NCBI GenBank assembly: GCA_026214975.1
Contig: CM047813.1
Coordinates: 30,282,589 to 30,346,588, forward strand
Direction: 5' to 3'
DNA: 64,000 bases
Origin: Gentiana macrophylla
Lineage: Eukaryota > Streptophyta > Magnoliopsida > Gentianales > Gentianaceae
This document shows, piece after piece, positions 36,066-46,244 of the stretch (positions within the stretch are counted from its first letter, which is position 1; every line of letters begins with the position of its first letter). Position numbers and translations under genes: made by a program. Under the pieces are notes generated by a model. That model ran no database searches. It saw only the letters and a program-made list of their open reading frames with translations, and was not told where the DNA came from.

Positions 36066-36900
36066 CTCCCCCTCAAGTTGAGTGTGGATGTTGAACATGC
36101 TCAACTTGCTCACAAAGCTGTCAAATCCCTGCTTCATCAGTGGCTTAGTCAGTCCATCAGCAGTCTGCTGCACAGATGGTAAGAATGGTATGCAAATCAG
36201 CCCCTCATCCAGTTTCTCCCTGATAAAGTGTCTGTCAATCTCAATATGTTTGGTCCTGTCATGTTGGACAGGATCATTGGCAATGTCTATAGCTGCTTTG
36301 TTGTCACAGTACAACTTCATAGGCAATGCAAGAGGAACTTGAATGTCTGCTAGGACTCTTTTGATCCAAAGTTCTTCACACACCCCTTGTGCCATAGCCC
36401 TATACTCAGCTTCTGCTGTACTTCTGGCCACAACACTTTGTCTTTTGCTCCTCCAAGTTACCAGGTTGCCCCACACAAAGCTGCAATATCCAGAAGTTGA
36501 TCTTCTCCCTTCTGAACCTGCCCAATCAGCATCTTCATATACTTCAACACTTCTACTCCTCTGTTTTCTGAAGCACACCCCTTGTCCCACTGTCCCCTTG
36601 AGGTATCTGAGGATCCTGAACACGGCTTCAAAATGAGGCTCACATGGTGCATGCATAAATTGACTGACTGTGCTCACAGCAAAAGAAATATCAGGCCTAG
36701 TGTGAGCCAAATATATCAATTTTCCAACCAGTCTCTGATACTTTTCTTTGTCTACTGGGGGTTCATCCTTTTTTTCCCATAATTTCAGATTGGGTTCCAT
36801 GGGAGTGCTGGCTGGTTTGCACTCCCTCATCCCAGTTTCTTCTAACAGATCAAGTATGTATTTTCTCTGTGTTACCAACAATCTCGATTACGACTGTAGC
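36060..36900 (-). pseudogene. Cop4 RNase H and end of pol
   Basis: The minus strand encodes a 273-codon frame: LVTQRKYILDLLEETGM, EKYQRLVGKLIYLAHTRPDI, YEDADWAGSEGRRSTSGYC, RSKRQSVVARSTAEAEYRAM, LYCDNKAAIDIANDP and HDRTKHIEIDRHFIREKL. The RNase H acidic residues (D, E, D) are all present. The frame ends at the PPT. Only the upstream pol breaks make it inactive. Confidence 0.93.
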
Positions 36901-37306
36901 AAACTCCATACCCAAAAAATATTTGAGACTGCCTAGTTCTTTTATTTCAAATTCCTTTCCCATGCTCTTCTTAATCTGATTGATTCCTTCTTTATCATCC
37001 CCTGTGAGTATGATATCATCAACATAGACAAGGACCACTGTTATCTTGCCTTGCCCAGTCCTTTTAGTGAACAAGGTATGATCAGATTGACCTTGTTTGA
37101 ACCCTTCCTTTTTCAAGAACCACATAAATCTTTCAAACCATGCTCTTGGACTCTGTTTGAGTCCATACAAAGACTTCTTCAATCTGCAGACCTTCCCCTC
37201 ATTTTTCCCAGAGAATCTCGGTGGCAGATCCATATACACTTCTTCTTTCAAATTCCCATGTAAGAAGGCATTCTTTACATCTAGTTGTTCAAGTGGCCAT
37301 TCCAGA
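36850..37306 (-). pseudogene. Cop4 reverse transcriptase, C-terminal two thirds
   Basis: Reads [52 protein letters not shown] and ELGSLKYFLGMEFA, with the YVDD catalytic box. Upstream it breaks at the inverted segment. Confidence 0.93.
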
Positions 37307-37442
37307 TTCACAGTAAAGTACAACTCTGATGGGACCTTGCAAAGGTACAAGGCTAGGTTGGTGGCCAAGGGTTATACCCAAACCTATGGTCTGGATTACT
37401 CAGAGACTTTCTCACCGGTGGCAAAATTAAACACAGTATACA
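37307..37442 (+). other. Micro-inversion inside the Cop4 reverse transcriptase
   Basis: In this ~130 bp the + strand, not the minus strand, encodes the expected Copia block: [20 protein letters not shown], then [20 protein letters not shown]. The neighbours on the minus strand end at GKTPVGC on one side and resume at [10 protein letters not shown] on the other. A short segment was thus inverted in place, with a few codons lost at each breakpoint. Confidence 0.9.
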
Positions 37443-38335
37443 TCCCACTGGAGTCTTCCCTTCTGGCAAGCTAACAACCTTCCAGGTATCATTCTTTTCC
37501 AGGGCAACAATTTCTTCATAGACAGCTGCTTTCCATTCTAGACAACTGAGTGCTTCTTGGATGTTATTAGGAATGGATATGCTGGATAGGTTGGAGAGAA
37601 AAGCTTGGTATTTAGGGGAGATGTTTGAGTAGGAGGTATATTTGCTCAAGGGGTACAAGGGATGTTTTGTGCATTCCCTGGGTGGTTTTCTTCTGATGGC
37701 AATAGGGATATCTAGTGAAGGATCATTTTGTATGGTTTTTCCACATTAGACGGATTCTCGAGAGGTGGTTTCATGTGGGGTGGTGGTAGTGCAAGGATCA
37801 AGAGATTTACACTGCTTCTGAGCGATTCAGGACATTCATCTGGAGAAGTTGGACTGCTCAAAGGTCTCTGCCAGTGAGAGTTCTTGTCTTTCTTGAGAAG
37901 AGTTCCTTTCCTTGAATAAGTGAGGCCTGAAATTTCAGATTCGGTCTTAGGACTCGGCTCGAGCTATCTTTCGACTATTCTGATCACTTGGACCAGAAAT
38001 AGAATCAATATATGGCTCTGAGCTATCTTTCTCATGTTGATAAGTCACAACATCTAATGGTGAGACACTGGGTGGTTCTCCAACATCTAAAAGAAACTGT
38101 GAAAGGTTGTCACTATCATGTTCAATCAGATTCTCCCCCTGAACATGATTGTGAAAGAACATATAGGTTTCATGGAAGGTGACATCCCTAGTGACATACA
38201 TTTTGTGTGTGAGAGGATCCAAGCACTTGTACCCTTTCTGAGTGGGTGAATAGCCAACAAATACACATTTCTGAGACACGGGATCAAGTTTCCTTGGTTG
38301 TAAATGTGAGTGAAGGCAATGCACCCAAACACTTT
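37443..38335 (-). pseudogene. Cop4 pol linker: integrase C-terminus to reverse transcriptase start
   Basis: The minus strand has HLQPRKLDPVSQKCVFVGYS, GYKCLDPLTHKMYVTRDVTF (integrase C-terminal block) and an acidic/Ser linker. It then has SNLSSISIPNNIQEALSCLE and [20 protein letters not shown], the start of the reverse transcriptase. Frameshifts lie near 37680-37940. Confidence 0.85.
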
Positions 38336-39060
38336 TGGGTTAGGTTTTGGATCACCTGGTAGTAGGGGTAGGATTCTACCAATTTTCCAAGAGGACTCTG
38401 AAGGCTAGCACTCTGGAGGGTAGTCTATTAATGAGATAACAGTCATTAACACGCCCTCACCCCATAGGTATTTAGGACACTTAGAAGTTATCGGTAGGGA
38501 TCTAAACACCTCTAGAGAAGATGCCTGCTTTTTCTTTCTTACCACACCATTTTGTTGTGGTGTGTTAGGACAAGAACTTTGGTGTATCATGCCATATTTT
38601 TGGAAAAGCGGACCAAGGATTGAGTTAAAGTACTCAGTCCCATTGTCACTTCTAAAAATTTCAATTTTAGACTGAAATTGGGTTAAAATAAGATTATAAA
38701 ACGTTTCAAAAGCATGATTTGCATCAGACTTTTGTTTTAGCAAATACACCCAAGTTGCCCTGGTGTGATCATCAATAAATATGATAAACCACCTCTTTCC
38801 TTCAAGTGTGCGTGCCCTTGCAGGCCCCCAAATGTCACTATGTATCATAGTGAACGGTTTTGTGGGCTTGTAAGGTTGTGGAGGAAAGGGTGATCTACAA
38901 TGTTTGGACAACTCACATACAGAACATTTATAAAAATCAGGACCTTTATTGAGGAAAAAATTAGGAAAAAGTTTCTTTAAATATAAAAAAACTAGGATGG
39001 CCGAGCCTAAAGTGCCACATTAGCACATTATTCTTATCAACACAAGTAGACTGAAAACAG
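38336..39060 (-). pseudogene. Cop4 integrase
   Basis: Shows WHFRLGHPS and CSVCELSKHCR (HHCC), IHSDIWGPA, FIIFIDDHTRATWVYLLKQK, FRSDNGTEY and PQQNGVVRKKK. The catalytic glutamate expected after QQNG-V is replaced (VVRKKK instead of V(A/V)ERKN), so the DDE triad is incomplete. The C-terminus is frameshifted. Confidence 0.88.
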
Positions 39061-40110
39061 AAACTTTTAGGTTTCTTTGAGAAGCTTGCTCAGTTGTTCC
39101 AGTTGTTCTTGTGAGAGCTGCAGTAATCCAGAATTGTTGCTACCCTGGTCAGAACTCACCTGGTTGGCCTGCTTCCTATCAGTTCTAGGCTTCCAATTCT
39201 CTGGTTTTCCATGAATTCCCCAGCATGTCTCTCGGGTGTGGCCTTGTTTTTTGCAATGGTCACACCAAAGCTTCTGTTTTCTGCCCTTATTATCACCCCT
39301 AACGACCGCCAAAGTGAGGATTCCATGATGTTCTTCTTTGCATTGCCGCTCCTTTTGCATCACTCTTTTCCTGGATTCTTCCCTCCTTACTTCTGAAAAA
39401 ACTTCCCTTAGGGATGGTAGGGGGTTTTTTCCAAGTATTCTGCCCCTTACTTCATCCAATTCTTGATTCAAACCAGCCAGAAAAGTGTACACTCTATCAT
39501 TTTCTTCCCTCTTTTGGAACTTTACTCCATCCTGGGAACACACCCAAGAGTTATCATAGGATAGGTCCAGCTCCTGCCATAATCCTACCATTTCATTGTA
39601 GTATAGAGTCACATCCCGGTCATCTTGTTTACATGACCAAATTCAGTTTTTAATTCATAAATGAGATGTATTCTCAAGGTCTCAATACATTTCTTTGACA
39701 AAGATCCCACATTTCCTTGGTCAGTCGAAACATGTGGGGTCGAGCAATGGAGTTTTCCATTGAGTTGATGAGCCAGGCCCTCACCATGGAGTTTCGGACC
39801 TCCAAACAAAGAAACTTTGGGTCATTCTCATCCGGTTTGATCTGCTTTCCCGAGTGAGATATCCCAATTTGTTCCTGCCATCAATGACCAATCGCATAGT
39901 CCGAGCCCATTCCAAATAGTTCTTTCCATCGACTTTTGGGTGGTTAAGATGGAGAATCCACTTTGAGTTTGTGTCTCCACCGCACACCGGTTCACCACGA
40001 TCATGGTTGATTCGGTTGCTTGACTTGTTGCGGAGGTTGATGCTATTGATCCAGTGGAAACGCCTTGAAGTTCTCCAATCATTCTTTGCTTTGTAGTTCA
40101 TGGTCGGATC
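39061..40110 (-). pseudogene. Cop4 gag with zinc knuckle; protease missing
   Basis: The N-terminal part reads LNHPKVDGKNYLEWARTMRL and IDGRNKLGYLTRE. After a frameshift come YNEMVGLWQELDLSYD, FLAGLNQELDEVRGRILGKN and the knuckle CDHCKKQGHTRETC. The frame ends LEQLSKLLKET at 39067 and is followed at once by integrase, with no DSGA protease motif. A deletion has removed the protease. Confidence 0.9.
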
Positions 40111-40120
40111 AACGAACCAT

Positions 40121-40132
40121 GCTCCGATACCA
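40121..40132 (-). promoter_or_regulatory. Cop4 primer-binding site
   Basis: Minus strand TGGTATCGGAGC abuts the 5' LTR, matching the initiator tRNA-Met type used by most Copia elements. Confidence 0.9.
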
Positions 40133-40386
40133 TGTAAGAATATTTGGAGAATAACAACGGAAGATCTTTTATTATTTCTTATATTTTACAAAGAAAAGTG
40201 GCAAGGTACAAATATATAGTACTTACTAGGAGTCTCCTTCCTAATACACTTCCTTGATTTCAGGGATCTCATTTAAACCAAAATATTCTACCTTAAAACA
40301 GAATCACACATAATCACACATGTTGCACATTTTGCACATGTCTAATAATAAATGCATATAATGACTGAAATAATAATAACTCAACA
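40133..40386 (-). repeat. Cop4 5' LTR (254 bp)
   Basis: Partner of 35812-36065. Confidence 0.94.
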
Positions 40387-40391
40387 TAAAG

Positions 40392-41253
40392 AAAGCAAGA
40401 AATGGAAAGGAAGTTGAATTAATTCAGAACTCCTTGAAAAGATATGGTGTGTGGCTCAAAAATCTATCATTGTTATTAGCATGCAATTATCGGTAAGTGA
40501 TAGAACAAGCACACGGTAATATGGAAAATGGTAAGTTACGATTCATATAACGTAGACACAATACCATTGAACAATTGATCTCTGATGGTTTGATTTCCTC
40601 GAATATATAAAGTCAAAGGAGAATCTTGCGGATCCGCTTATGAAAAAAGTTTAGCAATTTTTTTGACAAACGGAATGGGACTGAAGCCTATTACGCATGT
40701 TTCCTTATAATGGCAACTCAACCATTGTGACTGGAGATCCCAAGATCATGGTTCAAAAGGGACAACTAAGTTATGAGGGACAATTAGACCTTACCCATTA
40801 TGTTAAAACAAAAGTGATGTATGCTGAAGGGTTCAGGTTGAGCATAATGCTTTTAATGATTCTTATATCTTGGTTAAGCTAAGTGGGGTATTGCAGAGTA
40901 CTCTTTATAGGAGGTCACCTATGTAGATGGAAGTGGGGCCGCTACTATGAGAATTTGTGGGCTGAACTCCCTAATACACTTTCTAAAACCAAGTGTTCCA
41001 GAGCCAAAATGGACACAACTATGAGAACCTCGAGAATATTAGGAGATATGTTGTGGAGGTGTCATTGTATAGGCATGCACCAAAGCCTGAGCAGTTCAAG
41101 ACCTAGTTCACTGCTTAGCCGGGTATGTCCGATGATACTCTACTACGGAAGGTTCAAGGCAGCAAATCACCTCGCACGATGCAACAGATTTCCGCACGTA
41201 ATCTCTTCAGAATCTGCATTGCACTTGCATTAATTTTCAGTCATATGGGGGAT
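40392..41253 (+). pseudogene. Cop3 RNase H tail and 3' non-coding region
   Basis: Around 40540-40665 the + strand encodes, in shifting frames, RHNTIEQLISDGLI, SKENLADPL and KKFSNF. This is the usual end of Copia RNase H. The remainder to the PPT (41243-41252) is non-coding. This fragment shows that Cop3 once had a full pol. Confidence 0.75.
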
Positions 41254-41800
41254 TGTTGGTGATATTTGAACTAAAATTAATTCTAAAATTATGGAGAGCT
41301 GCATCGATTCGATGAAATTTTACAACCACGTAAGAGGTTGTATCCTTTTGGTTAAAGGTTATAACTTTTCGGTTAAAGGTTGCAACATTTAAATGATCGG
41401 ACATCTTTCTCCTATAAATTCCCATCATTTTATGAAAGGAATGCAGATTTTTTTTGTAATTCTTAGACAAAATTTTGGTCAGTTGTATTAAAATATCCAT
41501 ACAAATACTTTGCATAAATTCGAGTCAAGAAGAGATATACAGAACATGATCGGTTCACCATCTTCTTCTCAATGAAATGCAACAATCTGAAGAAGGTATG
41601 AGTGTTGTATCTTGGGAGACGATTATCATTACCGTGTGCACATAATCGAGACAAAAACGACTTAAGGACAGAGTCTACACTCGCCTCAGTCAATAAGTTT
41701 TCTTGTCACATTTTATTATTTTTGGTCTACACATGTTTATGTGTTCAGATTTCTTGTTAAAATTGTTACACAACATGCTAGATTGTCATTTTCCCAAACA
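41254..41800 (+). repeat. Cop3 3' LTR (547 bp)
   Basis: Starts TGTTGGTGATATTTGAAC, ends CCCAAACA. It is uninterrupted, giving the empty site for the MITE in the other LTR. Confidence 0.9.
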
Positions 41801-42285
41801 GAATTACCCTCTACCTCAAATATTTAATTGTTGGGGAGGTGAGAAATTAGCAAATCTAGCCAATCACACACTTCAACATGCTCTTCAAATATGGGTCTAA
41901 TATAAATATTCTAGACCACATAACAGACAAGAATTTAAAGGGCCACAACAAGGCCAATAAACATGCCTAACACTTGGGCGATATATATGAAGCGGAGATG
42001 GATGCAGATGGATGTAGAGTGGCTTCTTGTTAAAATTGTTACACAACATGCTAGATTGTCATTTTCCCCGACAGAATTGCCATCTACCTAAAATATTTAA
42101 TTGTTGGGGAGGAAATTAGCAAATCTAGCCATTTACACACTTCAACATGCTCTTTAAATATGGGTCTAATATAAATATTGTAGACCACATAACAGTCAAG
42201 AATTTAAAGGGCACAACAAGGCCAATAAACATGCCTAACACTTGGGCGATATATATGAAGCGAAGATGGATGTAGAGTGGCGTAC
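41751..42285 (+). repeat. Tandem duplication across the Cop3 LTR/flank junction
   Basis: 41751-42023 is repeated at 42024-42285 (period 273 bp, ~95% identical by eye). The unit contains the last 50 bp of the Cop3 LTR, the GAATT target and ~220 bp of flank. The duplication therefore happened after Cop3 inserted. Confidence 0.9.
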
Positions 42286-42289
42286 AATC

Positions 42290-42896
42290 ATAACCTCCTA
42301 GTCCCGATGTGATACCAATTTGAATTAACATCTATCCTAGTGTTTCTTGATTAGAATTCAGATTTGGGTAAATTAGTATGACTGTCTGTCTTTAGTTTAC
42401 AGTGGTAAAATACATATGCACAATACACGTTAAGAAAACAAAATTGCTGCTAGGATATTGTCTAAGCCTCACAATACATACCATTTCTTCCATTTACTCT
42501 TTTTTTTTTTTTGTTTAGTCCATATCACATTGAGAGACCACATTCTAAGGTTTATGCAAAATCATATGCGCGCATGGCAAAGACAAAAAATTTAGCCAAT
42601 TGATAAAATTATTAAATAGCCTGAAACAAAAATTTGGCCATTAAAAAGGTTTTCTAAGACAATCCCATCAAACATACTTAAAGCATAGATAACTTAGGTC
42701 TTAGTTTGTTAAATCAAAATCTGAAGTCAAACTCGATGTCAAAATCTGAATGTATTAAGTAACTGAATTATATAAGTGGTTAGACTGTTTGATAACAACA
42801 TAACCGAAAAACTCAAAATGATTTATTTTTGAAATTTTATCCATACATATTTTGTATATGAAAAAGAAACACTATAGTACCATGATTATTATTTTA

Positions 42897-42934
<38 letters not shown>

Positions 42935-43426
42935 CGGCTCATATATCTTAAACATATATGATTCAATACAATGATAAGGTATATGTTTTGGAGAAAATAA
43001 TTTATATAATATAACACTTCAATTTAACCACAAAAAAAACCACTTCAATTAGTATATCATAATATAAAAATATAATAAGAAATAAATAGTCAATGTATCG
43101 GCAATAGTGATTAGAAAATGAAATAGGGATTTTTCAACAAATTAAAAGAAATATAAGCATGGGTGATGTTATGAAAAAAATGAAAATATGGTTAAAGTAA
43201 TAAGAGACGTGGGTAATAATAGCGGCCGAATTTTCAGGATATTGAACAAGCGAAGGTATTCAGCATTAAGTGGTTGGTGAGTGGTGAAAACTTAAAGAGT
43301 AAATTTGGTTATTTTCGATCATCCGATCTAATTAAGTGGTATCAAAAATGTTATCAAACATTTCTTAATGTAACCACCACTGAAACTTTTCAGAATAAGA
43401 GCTTAATGACTTTGCCAAACAGCCCC
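42290..43426. other. Intergenic AT-rich sequence
   Basis: No gene recognised. An (AT)n microsatellite is at 42899-42931. The stretch ending GCCAAACAGCCCCTTAA resembles ends of hAT-type MITEs, but no clean inverted partner or 8 bp duplication was found. Confidence 0.5.
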
Positions 43427-43431
43427 TTAAT

Positions 43432-44093
43432 TGTTGGGAAAAATTAATACTTAGGGAAAGGACCGACAAAAATAATACTCCAAGACATGCGATTTGCGTT
43501 GTGTTTTAAGAGATGTTTCACCACTACAATGTTACTGGGGGTTCATTCGAAAATCTTTCTCAGGATACAATGGAGGTGTTTGATTCAAACAGTGACTTGT
43601 TTGATCAAACCAGAGAACACTCAAAAAATAGTTCTGATGATGCTTGCAAAAAATAATGAAGTGAATTTTCATGTATGCATTTAGTCATATTTATAGGACA
43701 AAAAAGGGTACTAGTCATATCCGTTCGGAGATTCATGCATCCGGATGAAGAGCTACACCACTTCGCAGTCTCGCAGATGCATGGACTTGATTCCATCTCT
43801 TCACAAATGCATGAAATCGATTCGCATCACTTCGCAGGTTCATGTATCTAAATCGCATTACTTCGTAGATTCATGTATCTGAATGGCATCACTTAGCAGA
43901 TTCATGTATCTGAATCGCATCACTTCGCATATTCAAGTATCTGAATCGCAACACTTCATAGATTCATGAATCTGAATCGCAACACTTCACAGATTCATGA
44001 ATCTGAATAGCATCACTTCGCACCCTGTTTTGTTGCGGCAACTCAAATGCATACGATAACAAAATAGGTAATTTATGAAAAAAATATCTAACA
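43432..44093 (-). repeat. Cop5 3' LTR with 31 bp palindromic repeats
   Basis: TATA box (minus TATAAATA) is at 43688-43695. About eight 31 bp units at 43731-44030 are built around AGATTCATGWATCT plus GAATCGCATCACTTCGC. CAGATTCATGAATCTG at 43990-44005 is a perfect 16 bp palindrome. The same array is in the other LTR (58480-58735). Confidence 0.92.
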
Positions 44094-44372
44094 ATTTCCC
44101 CCTATTTTTTCATAAAAAATATTTTATATGTAGAAAAACAAATGAATGAAGTTGTTGCATCACTTAAGTGATTGCCTACGTACCCTTGTGGGGATCGAGC
44201 CATTGTAGTTCATGCAGATACGGACTAAGCATCATCAAAAGGAAATCGTACATAAATGAAGTAGTTTTTGGCGTTGAACTTCCACTTAGTGTAAATAACT
44301 CAAAGTTTCATCAGGGTGCTTTGGTGAACGCATCTTGAATCAAGGACCCCATCGTGATGTAACCGGAGTTAT

Positions 44373-46040
44373 TGATGAGAGTCAAATTGACTATCATTTT
44401 CTATGTAATTATACCCCGTTTATACCTCGTTTTATATGTTTCCTGAGACATTTGGTTGTATTTTGATGTATTTACACCTTGGTTATCATTTCGGGACCTA
44501 GGACGTAAAGTCCGGGATTCTCGGTCTTTTTCGGTGTAAATTTACTATACTCTCGGTCACCCTAGTGTCCTGTAGGGATTATGTGTGGTATTTGTTGTGA
44601 TTTTGTACAGGACTTAGGTGTTTGAGATGTCCGGAAGGCGAGATACGAGGATTGGAACATGTGCCCGAAGCTTAAACGTTCAAACGGATCAAAACGTGTT
44701 GGTACTACAACCATACCTTCCATTGATCTGCATTTTGATCCACCTTGGAGGCATTTTCTGGGCTGGACATCTTCATGAAAGTTGTATACAATTTCATTAT
44801 CTTTCCAAGGCATTTTGAATCACTCGATTTGGAGGTCTACACACAAAGTTATGACCTATTTACTGAGGGTGTGTCACCAGCGCGCGCCTAAGAAGGCCAA
44901 ATGTTTGATCGTGATTTCAGTGAGCTAGGCGTGCGCCTAAGGTTTGCTAGGCGCACGCCTAACAGTCAGATTTGCAAAAACACTATAAATACCCCCCCAT
45001 TTGATCTAGATCGGTCCTCTCCTCTTTTAGATCGATTTTTTCAGCATTTTCAGCGTTTTTCTTCATCTTTTCTTAGCTTAGATTAGTTAGAGGTATATTA
45101 GCTAAGATTAGTTGTAGATTGTTGTAATCCGGAGGATCTCGAAGATAGCTTGACGCGTTATTGATGGGATTTCGTTCGGTGGATCGATTTTCTACGGCAT
45201 AATATATTTGGTATTTTGTTTTCCTTTCTTGTTCTTGCTTTCAATCTTTGTTTTTGTTATATTTATTGTTGATTTCTTGTTGTTTTTGTTGATAAGATGA
45301 GTAGCTAGTTTTTCCAATAGTCGAGTTATGTGATAGTCTATGAAATCGAATCCTTAGCTCGTTGATTAAAGTGTTTTGATGTTATGATTGTTAGATTCTC
45401 GGTGTTGTTATCGTTTCTAGAACTTATTCGTAAATGACTTTTATTGAACTCGCGACTCGATAATCGTATTTCACGCGTCTTCTTTACATATGTATTTTGC
45501 GAGAGGATACGGGAAAAGGGTTCTAGGATCATCGTGTAAAACCGGACCGAGTTGTTCGGACTCGGTTTAGTTGTGAGGTTTGTATCGACTTGTCGAGCGC
45601 GTCTCATAGGCGTAGACCTTGTTGAGTCGATTAAATCCGGTCGGCCGGATCTTGAATTCGACATAGGAAACTAGGTTGTTGAAATTGGCGCTTAGTTTCA
45701 GAAATAGGAGACGACATCCTTTAACAATGTCAAGAACATTAGAGTTTATCGAAATCACTTCTGGTTACGAGTTAGGGTTATATAGTAATAGATTGGATCA
45801 TAGCTCGGCTATCTCTTTTATATAGTTTTAAACTCTTTTATTTTGTGTATATTTAGTTTGTAGAACCGGTGATCTGACAAGTCACCACGTTCAATTATTG
45901 TGTTGACCTGAACTAGGGACGAGACCGACTTTGGTACTCGACCAGATTCCCTGTGGGATACGACCTTGACTCACCAATTCTAGGCTACAGTTGACCCGAT
46001 ACACTGCCGGTGAGATTGGACACTTAGAAAAGGCCGATCA
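44373..46040 (+). repeat. LARD-A 5' LTR
   Basis: TATAAATA is at 44984-44991. CTAGGCGTGCGCCTA (44925-44939) and CTAGGCGCACGCCTA (44947-44961) lie directly upstream. Confidence 0.95.
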
Positions 46041-46047
46041 AGATTTC

Positions 46048-46070
46048 TGGCGCCGTTGCCGGGGAATCGG
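46048..46070 (+). promoter_or_regulatory. LARD-A primer-binding site (tRNA-Asp type)
   Basis: TGGCGCCGTTGCCGGGGAA, seven bases inside the LTR, complementary to the plant tRNA-Asp 3' end. Confidence 0.88.
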
Positions 46071-46081
46071 GTTGATATCTT

Positions 46082-46241
46082 GTAAGTTAGTTAAGTTCGT
46101 AGGATTAGGTCATTTTTCTTATTTGTTTTTTTATGTATAGTTTGTTTTTATTTGTTTTTGTTGAAGTGTCACACCATTTACTTCGGTAGTGGTAGTGACT
46201 AGATACCGTGATTGTGTTCGTGTTGTTTCCCTGATTTACAG
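46082..46241 (+). other. Candidate leader intron of LARD-A
   Basis: A strong donor (CTT|GTAAGTTAG) follows the primer-binding site. An acceptor with pyrimidine tract (CCCTGATTTACAG) ends three bases before the ORF ATG. LARD-D has the matching acceptor (TTGCAG|TGTATGG) and homologous sequence between. Splicing is inferred, not shown. Confidence 0.45.
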
Positions 46242-46244
46242 TTA

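Larger units (their letters stand above)
35812..40386 (-). mobile_element. Cop4: nearly full-length Copia nested in Cop3
   Basis: Two 254 bp LTRs (35812-36065 and 40133-40386), very similar to each other, start TGTAAGAATATTTGG and end CTCAACA on +. The TAAAG target duplication is perfect (35807-35811 and 40387-40391). The primer-binding site TGGTATCGGAGC (minus, 40121-40132) and PPT AACTTGAGGGGGAG (minus, 36066-36080) are intact. Gag, integrase, reverse transcriptase and RNase H are present; protease is missing and the reverse transcriptase carries an inversion. Confidence 0.95.
32521..41800 (+). mobile_element. Cop3: Copia deletion derivative, carries Cop4 and a hAT MITE
   Basis: LTRs at 32521-33550 (about 540 bp without the MITE) and 41254-41800 start TGTTGGWGATATTTGAA and end ACA. 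The GAATT target duplication is intact (32516-32520 and 41801-41805). PPT ATATGGGGGAT precedes the right LTR. Inside are gag (34346-35250) and the C-terminal tail of RNase H (40510-40665), but no protease, integrase or reverse transcriptase of its own. Those genes were lost before or during the Cop4 insertion. Confidence 0.9.

Noticed and set aside
42660..43426. hAT-type MITE ending GCCAAACAGCCCC
   Set aside because: The left end does not give a matching inverted repeat and no 8 bp duplication was found.
43731..44030. Regularly spaced 31 bp repeats that could suggest a CRISPR array
   Set aside because: Spacing is fully repetitive without unique spacers, the array lies in both LTRs of a retrotransposon, and the genome is a plant's.
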